A stretch of DNA of 64,000 nucleotides from Neospora caninum Liverpool (Eukaryota > Apicomplexa > Conoidasida > Eucoccidiorida > Sarcocystidae): positions 1,736,001 to 1,800,000 of the forward strand of contig NC_018389.1 of the NCBI RefSeq assembly GCF_000208865.1, given 5' to 3'. The notes under the pieces were generated by a model that saw only the letters and a program-made list of their open reading frames with translations, searched no databases and was not told where the DNA came from. The position numbers and the translations under genes are program-made. Positions 34,954 through 45,605 of the stretch are shown here, one piece after another. How positions within the stretch are numbered: position 1 is the stretch's first letter; the number at the start of each line of letters is the position of its first letter.

Positions 34954-36853
34954 TTAGTGCAGGTGTAGGAGAATTTCTTGGCAAACAAGCTCTTCGGGGT
35001 GTTGGTTGCTTACCTCAAATTTTGATGACAAAATAACTTGAGGGTAGAGTCTTTCGTCCTCGAAGGTAGCGTTATTGTCGACGCGCTTACCGTTTACCTC
35101 TAGGCTGAAAAATGGATAGTTTACGTGGAACTGTACAAGGTGACGTAAACCTTGCCCGCACCAACTTCTATCGATGGTCAACAAGAGGTCGACATAATCC
35201 CTGTTTTGCAGCAGAAAGTGAGGTGCTTGGGAGGAAAATCCTCTCGTGGTAACGTGGGAAGTTGGAATATCCTTGAAGAGAACCTGCGTACAGGGTGAAC
35301 ACAGAATGGAGTCTAGATTTTACTGTTGAGACTGTGCCTTCCATCTCAGTGGCCGAGATGAAAAATAAAATGCTCAGGTCTTCAGCATATCGGAACAAAT
35401 TAACGCGGTTGGAAAAACACTTTTGCTCCGCTTCCTGTCAGATTGGTGGGGTCCACCAATGTGTGTCAATGCCCCAATGCTGTACCTCCCCGCGATGTGG
35501 ACAGCTTAATACCATGCTCTTTGGACCAGCATGAGTATTTTTTATCGTACGCAGCACAGGCAACCCAGCTACCGAAGTGACACTTACAACTACGCCACTG
35601 TTTTGCCTTTGCAATGATATGTAAAGTTATACACGACATGCAAAGAAACGAGGGCTTGACGTACCGTCAAAGGATTCGTAATCGTTGCCTGAACAGCTGA
35701 CATTTTGCAGTCATGGGCGATTTCGAACAGCTGAACCAACGTTCGCATACAGCAACACGCATGCCTCTGGTTTCTGCCGTGAGTGATGATTCAATGTGGT
35801 TCAACGCTGTAAATAGCCGTGGATGACTCCCCGCAACACAGCGAGAGAAAGCGTGCGTGTCTGCTCCAAATTGGGCGCAATACAGGAACCCTGGCGTATC
35901 ACGCGACTCACACTACCTCCAGGTAGCCGTCGAGAGGTGACCTTAGTTACGTAGCGCCTGCCGATGTGGGACTTACAAGAATTGCGAGATCGTCTGCACC
36001 GCCTTTCTGCGGTTCAGCATGTAGCCTCTGGCTGACCCCTGTAGGCACGATCCTTGCGGTCGTTTGTGGAAACGCCTTTGGGTCGCCAAAGTTTGTATGT
36101 TTGTCAATGATCAACTGCTGGTATTTGGACGTCACTTTACACCGTGAACCCGGTTCAGCCAGCTTTTTCAGAACGTGTTTTAGTTGCGGCCACCGAACAT
36201 CCCTAGCGATAACGATCACAGCATGAGAAAGCCCGATATAGTCGTGCTTCCGAATGCTGTCTGCGGGTAGAGAGGAAACGATTCCAAGGAGAGTGGAATC
36301 CCCGGGCCTCTTCAGCGGGACGACTGGCTGAAAGTTGGACAACAAAAGCACAATCACAGACATGCATGCATCAACCTCGCTGCACTGCATGGTTCCATTT
36401 AGTCCAGTTGTCAACGACGACGCACTGATACTGCTAGGGCCACAACAACGTACGGCCATGCAGCCAACCGACTCTAAATACATATCAATTCCCGTACGAT
36501 GTGGTTACTGAAGGGGTGGCGCTACCGAGCCAGCACCGTTTGCAACAAAAAGATGAGAACTAACAAGGCATTGGTGTCGCCATCGATTACCGGTGACAGG
36601 GCCCCGATACCCTGGTTCTCTGTCACACAGAACGGCTCACCAAGGGTAAGGGGCAGGCTAACGTCTTAATTGGCACCGCCCCGGAACTCTTCTTAGACCC
36701 GTCGCTAACCCCCTCTCTAGCGGCCAAAAACGAGAAAGCTGCGGGGTAGGATGCTCCGATGCTCCCGTTCGCACTTTTTAACCCAAATCCATGGCATCCG
36801 TGGAATATCCATGTTACTACGATGAGAAAGGCAAGCGACGTCCTCAACATCAT
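34954..36853 (-). CDS. Secreted protein with two ubiquitin-like modules (paralogue 1)
   Basis: Three exons, complement of 36641-36853, 35977-36327 and 34954-35283, are each a multiple of three and joined by phase-0 introns with GTGAGC, GTAAGT, CAG and GCAG borders (297 residues). Exon 1 encodes the signal peptide MMLRTSLAFLIVVTWIFHGC and a Ser/Gly-rich linker. Exon 2 holds module 1 (about 106-166: AVIVIARDV, QLKHVLKKL, QQLIIDKHTNFGD). Exon 3 holds module 2 (about 220-279: LLLTIDRSWCG, LRHLVQF, FSLEVNGKRVDNNATFED). The order strand, helix,(Q)xLxxxGxxLxDxxTFxD is that of ubiquitin-like folds. No C-terminal diglycine exists, so conjugation is unlikely. Exon 3 aligns over most of its length with exon 3 of the gene at 38701-40972. 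A GTAAGC occurs at codon 279-280, so splicing to a further exon is an alternative to the stop used here. I recognise no named family; ubiquitin-like assignment is by pattern. Confidence 0.72.
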
Positions 36854-38700
36854 GCTCTCCGCACACGCCAGCGCATATGATGGTGGGGTTTCAAGGCCTC
36901 GTATTCGCGTGGAGTCACAGCTGCCACATTTATTGTCGGTGGTAGAGCCAACAATCTGAGAAGGATCGATCAGCACCTTACAATAGACAAAACCTATAGT
37001 TATTCTGTCCTCGTTTGGTATGTATAGGCGAAAGGTGTAAATGAGTGGAGTTGTAGCGCCTGATTCCACCGAGAAGACACAACGCGGTCTAGACATGCGC
37101 AGACAAGTCCGTATGTTACAAGGCTCAACACGGTGCTACGACACACAAAGAACGAGGACAGCGGACACTAAATCTGAAAACAACAAAGGAGAGCCAAATA
37201 GCTTGTATGTTAGGTTTGGGATACAACCAGCTTCTGCAGGGTGAACCCTGATTCATGGCCTCAGCTGCTAAAAAAATGGGCGTGCAGTGCAATTTGATCC
37301 ACTGACTGTTCCCACGCTAGCTAGCGGAAACCAGGTTAGCAGTTGCAGTAGTCGAATTGATTGCAGCAGCAGCCAACGGTTTATCTCATCATGCTTTGCC
37401 CACAGCCCAGTTTTGGTAGCTGACGACCGCTTTTTTTCTGTAGACGGGACTGATGAGAAGAAGCATTTGCACTTCCGATTACTGAACGGAGAGGCAGATT
37501 AATCGCACTAGACACAGTAAGTCGGATTTAGCCACCACCTGTGAGACCACCGCCGCTGAGCATCCATCTGATAATCTTCCATCCTGCCACATTGTAGTTT
37601 TTAACGACACCGGAAAACGAAGCACGGTTCAAGCAAAAAGCCAGAGGGAGCTACCTGCTCGGAAACTGATGACGTACATCCGTTCTTCAGGGATGGATCG
37701 ACTCAGAGCCATATGTGAGGGTCTGTCTTCGCAAGGCGCAAACGCTATTGAGCATAACCGGTGTCTTCACTGCGTTTGTCTGAAACGAAAGCGACGATCA
37801 ACGTGTTCACCATGCTAGGCCTTTCAGCCCAAAGCTACTACCCAAAATTGTGTGGTGTTCGGTCGGATAGCAGGGTTTCACCCCTCTGCTCATACTCTTC
37901 CTTTGAAAATTTGAGCTCGATGTTATGAGATACAGCATTGTTTCTGGCCCCGTAGCCAGGAGTTCAGTCACGACGGAACAACGCCTCATTCCAGAATCTC
38001 AAATCAATCGAACATTCGCTTTAGAAAATGGAAACAAATGGTCTGCACCACTATGCCTGAGGGCATTAGCGATTATTGTACACGTCATGATAGTCTACGG
38101 GCTATACGAGCACCAGATCTCTGTAGTTGTTGCAGGTGAAGATTCACCAGACACTGCCCGTTGCAAAACAAAACAGCGTCGAGGAGCTTCAGCTTACGCA
38201 AACGGCACCGGTATTTATGGTCGCTTCAAGAAGCGTTAATATGGGCTTGGTTTGAAGCGTCATTAAATAGTCTGCAACTTGTGGTGCACTGTCATCCCAA
38301 AAGTGGCGCAACATCTGAAGTTCTGCACGCCTCCATGAGCTTTCTTATACTGTGCAGATTCTCGAGTGCCCCTGTGCACTCCAGACTGTCCGAAACTTAG
38401 AAAGAAATCGAGGGTTTCGGGATAGGGAAGAAGTTGGCGGAATGGAGTACATTGTCCTGCTCGTCCTTCAACAGCTTAGAGGCGCTGAGGAAACCCAGAC
38501 AAACCTCGGAAAACGGACACCATGCACCATGTCACATGACACCTTCGCATATGGCCATCAAGGAGACACGGGGAATCTAAGCCATAGAAGACGACTTGAG
38601 ACTGACAATGATGCAGCAGCCATCGGCTTCTATGGTGTTTCTAACCTCATACATGAGCGTTGAAAAATACTCTTTAAGCATATATTATGCTTTTCATCAG
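36854..38700. other. Spacer between the two ubiquitin-like genes
   Basis: About 1.85 kb between the stop of paralogue 2 and the start of paralogue 1, both on the minus strand. It should hold the promoter of paralogue 1. A plus-strand frame at 37925-38239 contains a hydrophobic run (ALAIIVHVMIVYGLYEH) but no suitable ATG before it; I do not call it a gene. Confidence 0.45.
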
Positions 38701-40972
38701 TTACGCTTCTCTACTTCTATCTTCGAGTACACCAACCGGCTGCAGGTAGTTAAGCGTTGACGGAGACAACCAGAGAGAGGAAATTCCCGACGCATGGCCG
38801 TAACTCACCTTAAGTCTAGCGTCAATTAGCGCCGTTGGATAAGTGTCCCGGTCATCCAGGAATCCGTCTTTCGGTACAACTGATCCTCCAACTTCTAAGT
38901 TGGGTTCGCTGATCTTTGTGTGGAATTTTAACAGAGCATCAATAGCAGCCCCACACCACTCTCTGTCGATGAAGAGGACAAGTTCTGAAGATTGCTCTCC
39001 CTTCTTCCAAAAGTGCGGCATAGCTGTGTCGAGTTGGCGTTCGACTACATACTCGTTTGAGATCCCCTGTATCAAGATCTACGCGCAAACCAACACGCCA
39101 GGATTAACAAGAGATTAAATAGGATAAGCGATCCGGAACTCTCCATTTACCATATGACAAAGAATCAAGCGTGGAATCGGTCATATTGTGTGAAGAAGTG
39201 GAGAGCACTGAACGTTCGCATAGTCTCGGGTGGGCGTGCCGGAAGAACGTTCGGAGAGACTATAGCTTCAGCGGTCAGCGAGCGCGCATGTTGACCGCAG
39301 AAGGTGTATGTATCCAGCCAAAAGCACGCGTCAGGCTATCGGCAGTAAAGAAGTCTTACCGAAATGCCATCTGTGATCTCCACCCTTGTGAGGCGTGTCG
39401 GACATCGCACTAGGATAGTCGCAATCTGTGCGCAGTGCAGCAGTTCGACAAAAAGCGCCGTCCGTTTCCATTCCATCAGTGTTTATTCTGACTGTAGATA
39501 ATCTCTTTATAGCCAATACGCAAGTCTGCAACCATAAGCAAAATACCGACGGCAACCTGGTTTTGCCCATGGGGCGCTGAACGCGGGGCCGCGTGGCGCT
39601 CGCCATGGCAGTTCAGAGCTTCTGTGTGGCATTTTGTCGACTTTCCGTTTCACTCTCGTTGCTCATGCCATTCACATTCCAACTAATTTCTTCTGTTCAC
39701 TTACGACGTCATCTTTGGTCACCGGATGCGCCGTGGCGAAAGCCGAACCAGTCGTCATGCCCTTCTGGCGAATGACACCTTTTATTTGCGGAAAAAAGGC
39801 GTCGTCCTCAAATGTGTGTTTATCCTTTAGGTGTGCACCGTCTTTGAACAGACTCAATTTCTGTTGCTGGTTTTCCAGCACAAATTTTATCTGTTCCTTA
39901 ATGTCTTTCATCGTCGCACTGCGAGGCACCGCCAGGCATGCTTGCTTGCCCTTACGGAACATTTCCTTCTTTTCAGAGTCCTTTATCGCAGAGAGGTCGA
40001 CGACTATCTATGAACAGAAAACCATACGCCAAACATCACAATAGTATACCAGTTATCTCTGTCTATCAAAAACGAATGAGACGAGGAGTCGTGAACAATC
40101 CGAAACGCTGCCTGACGCTAGGCTATCGTCACGGCAACGAAGATGTCAAGGCTATCGGGGCAATTCGATGCTGAAAAGAGAACGACTTCATGTGCATCGA
40201 CCATGCTGCAGAAACGCATGTTTTTTGTGGAAGTAGATGTATGTAATCGCACGGGTGTAAAAATGCGGAGAACACAAAGGACATAAACATGCATGCGCAA
40301 TGTCTTCTGTGGCGTTCGAAGTATCCAACTACCTGGCACCAGTGTGGCAGCAAGACATAAGAGTGCCAATGCCACAGCCGCCTGGCGGGAGTTCTGCCTC
40401 GAGTGTATCAGTTGCTGAGATGGAACATAACGGCCTGCGTACGGGAACGCGGGTCATCGTGTCAACGTACCCCAAGAGCTGGCGCACTGCTATCGCCTTC
40501 CCTGATCGAGAGCACCTGGTCACGCACATCATACACCAGAGGCACAACGCCTGTCTGTGACCACAGAGGTTAAATATAAACATTTATTTGTATTGCCCAT
40601 TAACAAGCCGCGAAAGCGGACGTTCGTCCTCAGTGGGGGGCACTTCACGGCATTAATATTTCAAGTTCGAGTGGAAAACCCAGGATCAGCTACCGCTTGT
40701 CCAGTGCTCAGCCTCACAATAGGTTTCAAAACATCCTTCTCATCCGAGCCTCCGCCGCGGCCAAAGGGAGAACCCCTAAAAGTCGACCTCCTCGTACTAC
40801 GCCTCAGTGAAAGTGCACCAAGGCGTTTCCATGGAACGTCTCCACTGGAACCTTCTCTTGCAGACACAGTAGAACTCACAGACAACCCGTCACAACCGCT
40901 CCATAAAGCCCACCCTGCCGTTAGACAGAGGAAGAATACATATCCTGCCGCGTTTAAAAAGGTCCCTTCCAT
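38701..40972 (-). CDS. Secreted protein with two ubiquitin-like modules (paralogue 2)
   Basis: Three exons, complement of 40694-40972, 39705-40007 and 38701-39078, are again all multiples of three with phase-0 introns (319 residues). Exon 1 encodes a signal peptide with core GYVFFLCLTAGWALWSGC and an Arg/Ser/Gly-rich linker. Exon 2 (module 1, about 115-174) is the clearest ubiquitin-like unit: CLAVPRSATMKDIKEQIKFV, then LSLFKDGAHLKDKHTFEDD. Exon 3 (module 2, about 226-285) has LVLFIDREWCG, IDALLKF, LEVGG and FLDDRDTYP. Its first 41 residues align without gaps to exon 3 of paralogue 1, including PHF and R-x-W-C-G. Exon order, phases and intron positions are the same in both genes, so they are tandem duplicates that have diverged strongly. 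The exon 1 donor (GTAGCT) is the weakest junction. A GTGAGT at codon 285-286 could allow an alternative 3' end. A role as a secreted effector is speculation. Confidence 0.72.
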
Positions 40973-42842
40973 TGCAATTTAAGCGAGAGGACACGCACAG
41001 GAAAACAACCCGTTGTCGAAGAACGCGAGCGAAAGATTTGTATTCCTCGCAAAACGGCGAATGAGATGACGCGCGCCTTACCTCTACTCGATGAACTTTG
41101 TTGCTATGCCGCCGCGTCTCGATCACTAGACATGGCTAGTGTACAGCCAGGTGAAAAGACCGTAGAACGATGCGGCCCCTCTTTCCATGTCTTGCCGATA
41201 GAGCAAGGGCATCACGGTGTCAGGGGTCTCTTGCATTCCCCTGCGGCGAGTAAATCAACAGGCGTCTCCAGCTTTGTCTGTCGTATTCCTGTGAAGGATT
41301 GGTACGTATTGTTTCGTTCCGTTCTGCTGCGTGGACAGTTTAGTTTCAATACAGTAGAATGACGCAGATCCCTAGGAGTGTTGCGTCTCTATCAAAGGGG
41401 CGAAACCGCCCGACGGTGGCGAGAGAGCAATTACTGCAGTACTTGGAAACAACACAGTAGGCCCCAGGGCCTCTATATGGCCGAGCCTGGGTGGCTGAGA
41501 TGCCACGGTGAAACTGAGGCCGGTGCGTTCACGTGCTCTGTGTACTTCCACTGCCGCTGGCTACAGAGGCACGAACTTTTTTTTCAGAATTACAGTGGCC
41601 TTAGTTGCATTTCATGAGATATGATGCGCAACTGCATTAGTACTGCATGTGTATAGGTAAGTTCTGCGTTTCGTTCCGTCCATTACCGCCATTCTGAGGC
41701 ATATGGCCGTCAGTTCCAGGTCGAATAGTCTCTTCGTTTCTAGACAAAGGGGTCGGAATACAGTATCGAGGATTGTCATCATAGTCCGAGTAGAACACAC
41801 AAAGTTGTTTCTGGAGGCATAAAAATAATCGGAGGGCTGGCGCCTTCAATTCACAGTAGGTGTGCTATCAACGGTGTCAGTACATTCTTAATGTCAGGGA
41901 TAGTATTGTTGAAGTACTGTTTTCCATGGCAGCAGACGGTACAGCTTGAAAGGACATTTTGAATCATATTTCAAGACACCGCCGTATGTGTTGTTTCATG
42001 CTGTCAGATATTGACCCCTGGCTCACGAAATCTTGTCAATCACATGAATCACCTGATTTCCACCTTTTATGAACAGCAACAGTCGCTCCAAAAGTAAAGA
42101 AACCAAATTATTGTTATTCATTATCTCAGGGCCCTTTATTTTGTCATCTAGGCTTTTTGTAAGTGTTGCCAATTTCTGAGCTGCTACTCGGAGTGTGCAT
42201 CGGCTTCCTTGACGTTCTTTGGTGTTGGCTCAGAAGGATATACATCCTTCCTCGATCCTGGTTGTCAAGGTCACGCCACTGGCCTACCACTGCCCAAGGC
42301 TGTTCTTAAGATGTCGCCGCACTCGCGGGAGAAACGCCCATGTTACCGGCAAGCTGTACGAATATCATGATATATTCACTTTGATAGTCTCCTTCCTGAT
42401 GTTAGTCTATACAGAATACATGGATCGGATTCTTGTTGGCCCGGCACCTGTTTAGTAACTGGATGAACGCTTTTTACGCCTGTTATGCAAGGATAATACT
42501 CGTGTCTTCAATAGCTTAGCCGCTATATAGGACCTGTATCGTGGATTGTACATTCATGTCGTTCCATGTTGGAACAGTAACTTGCTATCCACCAGAAGTA
42601 CGGGTGTATTTCCATTTCCGTATGGCTGTGAAATTATCACGGATCCGGCGCAATATGTTTACCGTGTGAGTGACTTGTGAGTTGGTAATGGCGTTGAGGT
42701 AAACAGAGCCACCGTACTCGTTTAGTTTCCTGCGTACTGTATGACGCCCGGTGTGCCCCAGATCCATCCAGTGAATCTCTGAAGAAAAGAGGGATGCATA
42801 GTCTGAATCGGACACTTCATTGTGCTTTCAAATTTGCATTTT
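40973..42842. other. Divergent intergenic region
   Basis: About 1.9 kb between the start of ubiquitin-like paralogue 2 (minus) and the start of the Gag-like gene (plus). Open frames such as 41066-41362 plus lack domain or signal features. Both promoters should lie here; no motif was convincing. Confidence 0.45.
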
Positions 42843-45605
42843 ATGAGACAGTTCGCCATCAAGCTCCGATCTTACATCGCTGGCCGCAGCACAATGGAGG
42901 CCGGCGTTCTGACTCCAACAAATCATGAAGGGAGAGAACGTCGGCAAAGCGTTGGCAGCTGTATCTATAAGGTCTCCCAAGGCTCCGGTGTTCCCAATGA
43001 GATGCTCCAGACAACGTTGTCAAGGTTCAACGCAAGGAAACTTCCGACAGCACCCTTGCCACTGATGGACGAAGTTGTTGCTAGGTTCATGAACATTTCT
43101 CCGGAACAATGGGAACAGGTGAATTCGGCCATTAAGTATCTGAATGACCATTTTAAGGACGACTCCTTGAGTTGGCTTACGGTTCGGTGGCTAGTAGCAT
43201 CTCATCCTGAGCAATTTCTACCCGCACCGTACAATTCCTATGAGGAACTCTTGGCACATGTGAATGAGACCAAGCGTGCCATTGACCGCGCAAAGAAAGA
43301 GGCAAGTCATTGGCGCGAATCCTGTCAGCGGTTGCACTCGGAAACGAAGGCTTGGAAAAACAAGCTTAGGATTGTGGAGGCGGATATGGCACGCCTAAAC
43401 GTAACGTCCAAGCGCGACGGTGTTCAAAACACGGCAATGACTTCCGATGTGGCAGACCGTCGTCATGGCATCGTAGAGTCTGCTGCGATGGCGTTTCCGA
43501 AGGATTGTGAGACGGTACATTCCCACATTCATTTCCCACGATGTGCCAAATCCCAGGCGTCAAAAGGCACCGCACTTCATAAGCAAGAGTCCGCATTTGT
43601 GCAGTTTTCCACTGAAGCCGGGCGTGAGCAGGGTCTCTGTCAGAGGCACCTAGCAACTAAGCAAAAGAAGACGCTATCTCCCAGACCAACATTGCAACCT
43701 TCAATTCATGATGAACAGGAACAGTCGAGGAAGGCGTTGAACCACCCCACACACAGCTGTGCCGACCATTATATTGACAGCAATACCTCTCTAGCTGTAG
43801 TCAACATGCGGCCGAACGGGGGCACTGGCAAGACGTGCACAACCACGACGACCACGAAAACAACAACCACCACTAGTTATGCAACTGTGAGCGCAAATGG
43901 CGGGGAAGACAGACAGAAGGTTTCTGTAGACGGTGTGGTTATGGCCATGCAGGGAGGGACGGGCGTACATGACGCTGCGGATCCCGCGGTTATGGTGGGA
44001 AACCCGCCCGCCGTACAGGTATTAAACCGAATGCAAAACATTCTCCGATGTGTGAGCGTAGCGAGACCACAAGATGACAGAAAGGCACCACCTCCACTGC
44101 CAGCGTGCGGCAGAGAGGAGACAAAATGCCAGTCTAATGCCGCTTCTCCACCTAATGTGGAAGTACTGTATGTGCAGTATCAGCACCAAAAAGGGAGAAA
44201 CGGCAGTACTAGGGACGAATCGGGAATCTCAGCGAGTTCGCCAAAATCTCCGCAAAAACCCGTAATCTCCCAACAGGGCACGTCAGTTCGGAAGGTGTCA
44301 ACGAAATCCAGGCGCACAGCGGAGTTTTCGCTGACACCCTTGGATCGTCTGGTCGCGCTAAAGCAAACGACGAGTATAACTGAATACGTGAAGCGTTTCA
44401 TGAGCCAATATGGTAAAGGGACAGACATTCCGGAGGCAGTTGCTGTTCGTATATTCTTGGATAACCTCTTGCCCGATTTCAGAGCTTACACACTTGACAA
44501 GCAACCAGAGACACTTGCTGATGCTATTCGTCTCGCTTACCAAGTTGAACAGCTGATTGTAGAAGAAAGGTACCGTGGGTCGTGCTCAGGAGAGGCGGCC
44601 GGAATTGCCGATCATCCGCAGGAGCCTTCCGAAGATCACAGCTCTTGTGGACAGCTACGAATGGGCCATACGGTGGCTACCGCATCCGCGACTCACTGTG
44701 TCGTGGAGACCGGTGCATGCATTCGGCGTTCTTCGATCGTCAACGATCCGGATATAAACTCTCGTTCGAGGTTTCAAACAGTACGACAGAACTGCCAAAC
44801 GTCCAGTACACTCCACCATGACGTCTCCCCCCATGAATCAGCTTCATTCAGAGAAAACTATGAAGACGTTCGTTCCAGTGCATCCCCCCTGTGTCTTAAC
44901 AACTATGACGCGGACGTTGGTTCGAAAAATGAGGGAACGCTGCCGAAGTCAGCAACAGAAGAAAGCAGAACAACGCAAGTGATGAGGCGTAGCAATCTCG
45001 GCAATGGCGAAGGAGGGAACGCAGCTGAAGTAACGTTCAGGGCACTATCATCCAATTGTCTGGCTAAAGCCAAGAGAAATTTGACTTCGAAAAGAACTGA
45101 ATCATCAACGTCCATAGGTTGTACTCAGCAGCACCAGCAACGTTTCGTCCCGGAAGTATATCGAGAAAGAATCCCTGTGAGTGTGGAACAGCAAACAAGT
45201 TCAGACAAGGAACAGGATCTGTTCTCAACAAACAAAGCATCTCATGCCGCGGCGGTCTCGACCGGGTCGGCGGCTCCGTTTGTCTCCTTCAACTCGAGCG
45301 CCTTTGAAACAGAAATTCAGCCAGGAGGTTCTTTCGTTTCGAGTCTAGGCAGCTCAACTGATAGCAGTCAAACCGTGGGCGATCTTCGCACCGCCGAATC
45401 TTTCGAATCGTTATGGCGTGAAAATGGATCAGCAATTGGCTATGAAGACGTACAGAGGAGCTGCAGATCTGATGGTGGAGAGTTTCCGGATTCAAGGCAC
45501 CACGGCGGGAGGCAAGCGACGGAAACAGGAATTCTGTCATCACACGGGCAGGCGGAGTCCTTCTCAACTGCACATCCCACCGAGAACAACTCCCCCAGGG
45601 AGTAA
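42843..45605 (+). CDS. Gag-like protein (Ty3/gypsy-type capsid domain), no polymerase
   Basis: A single frame of 920 residues from ATG 42843 (alternative ATG 42894). Residues about 499-576 fit the retrotransposon Gag pattern: PLDRLVALKQTTSITEYVKR, a fifteen-residue spacer, VRIFLDNLLPDFRAYTL, then PETLADAIRLAYQVEQ. That is the L..LKQ..S(V/I).EY...F / FL..L.P / P.TL.(D/E)AI..A...E succession of Ty3/gypsy elements. Residues about 75-190 form a mostly helical, partly coiled-coil region. A threonine run lies at about 332-346. The C-terminal third is Ser/Glu-rich. I find no CCHC zinc knuckle, protease, reverse transcriptase or integrase in or next to the frame, and no terminal repeats, so this looks like an orphan or domesticated gag. 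The stop overlaps a strong donor (GGGA/GTAAGT), so the transcript might splice onward. Confidence 0.75.
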   Translation: MRQFAIKLRSYIAGRSTMEAGVLTPTNHEGRERRQSVGSCIYKVSQGSGVPNEMLQTTLSRFNARKLPTAPLPLMDEVVARFMNISPEQWEQVNSAIKYLNDHFKDDSLSWLTVRWLVASHPEQFLPAPYNSYEELLAHVNETKRAIDRAKKEASHWRESCQRLHSETKAWKNKLRIVEADMARLNVTSKRDGVQNTAMTSDVADRRHGIVESAAMAFPKDCETVHSHIHFPRCAKSQASKGTALHKQESAFVQFSTEAGREQGLCQRHLATKQKKTLSPRPTLQPSIHDEQEQSRKALNHPTHSCADHYIDSNTSLAVVNMRPNGGTGKTCTTTTTTKTTTTTSYATVSANGGEDRQKVSVDGVVMAMQGGTGVHDAADPAVMVGNPPAVQVLNRMQNILRCVSVARPQDDRKAPPPLPACGREETKCQSNAASPPNVEVLYVQYQHQKGRNGSTRDESGISASSPKSPQKPVISQQGTSVRKVSTKSRRTAEFSLTPLDRLVALKQTTSITEYVKRFMSQYGKGTDIPEAVAVRIFLDNLLPDFRAYTLDKQPETLADAIRLAYQVEQLIVEERYRGSCSGEAAGIADHPQEPSEDHSSCGQLRMGHTVATASATHCVVETGACIRRSSIVNDPDINSRSRFQTVRQNCQTSSTLHHDVSPHESASFRENYEDVRSSASPLCLNNYDADVGSKNEGTLPKSATEESRTTQVMRRSNLGNGEGGNAAEVTFRALSSNCLAKAKRNLTSKRTESSTSIGCTQQHQQRFVPEVYRERIPVSVEQQTSSDKEQDLFSTNKASHAAAVSTGSAAPFVSFNSSAFETEIQPGGSFVSSLGSSTDSSQTVGDLRTAESFESLWRENGSAIGYEDVQRSCRSDGGEFPDSRHHGGRQATETGILSSHGQAESFSTAHPTENNSPRE

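Noticed and set aside
37925..38239. Plus-strand frame with a hydrophobic run that might be a signal peptide
   Set aside because: No suitable ATG just before the hydrophobic stretch and no matching downstream exon.
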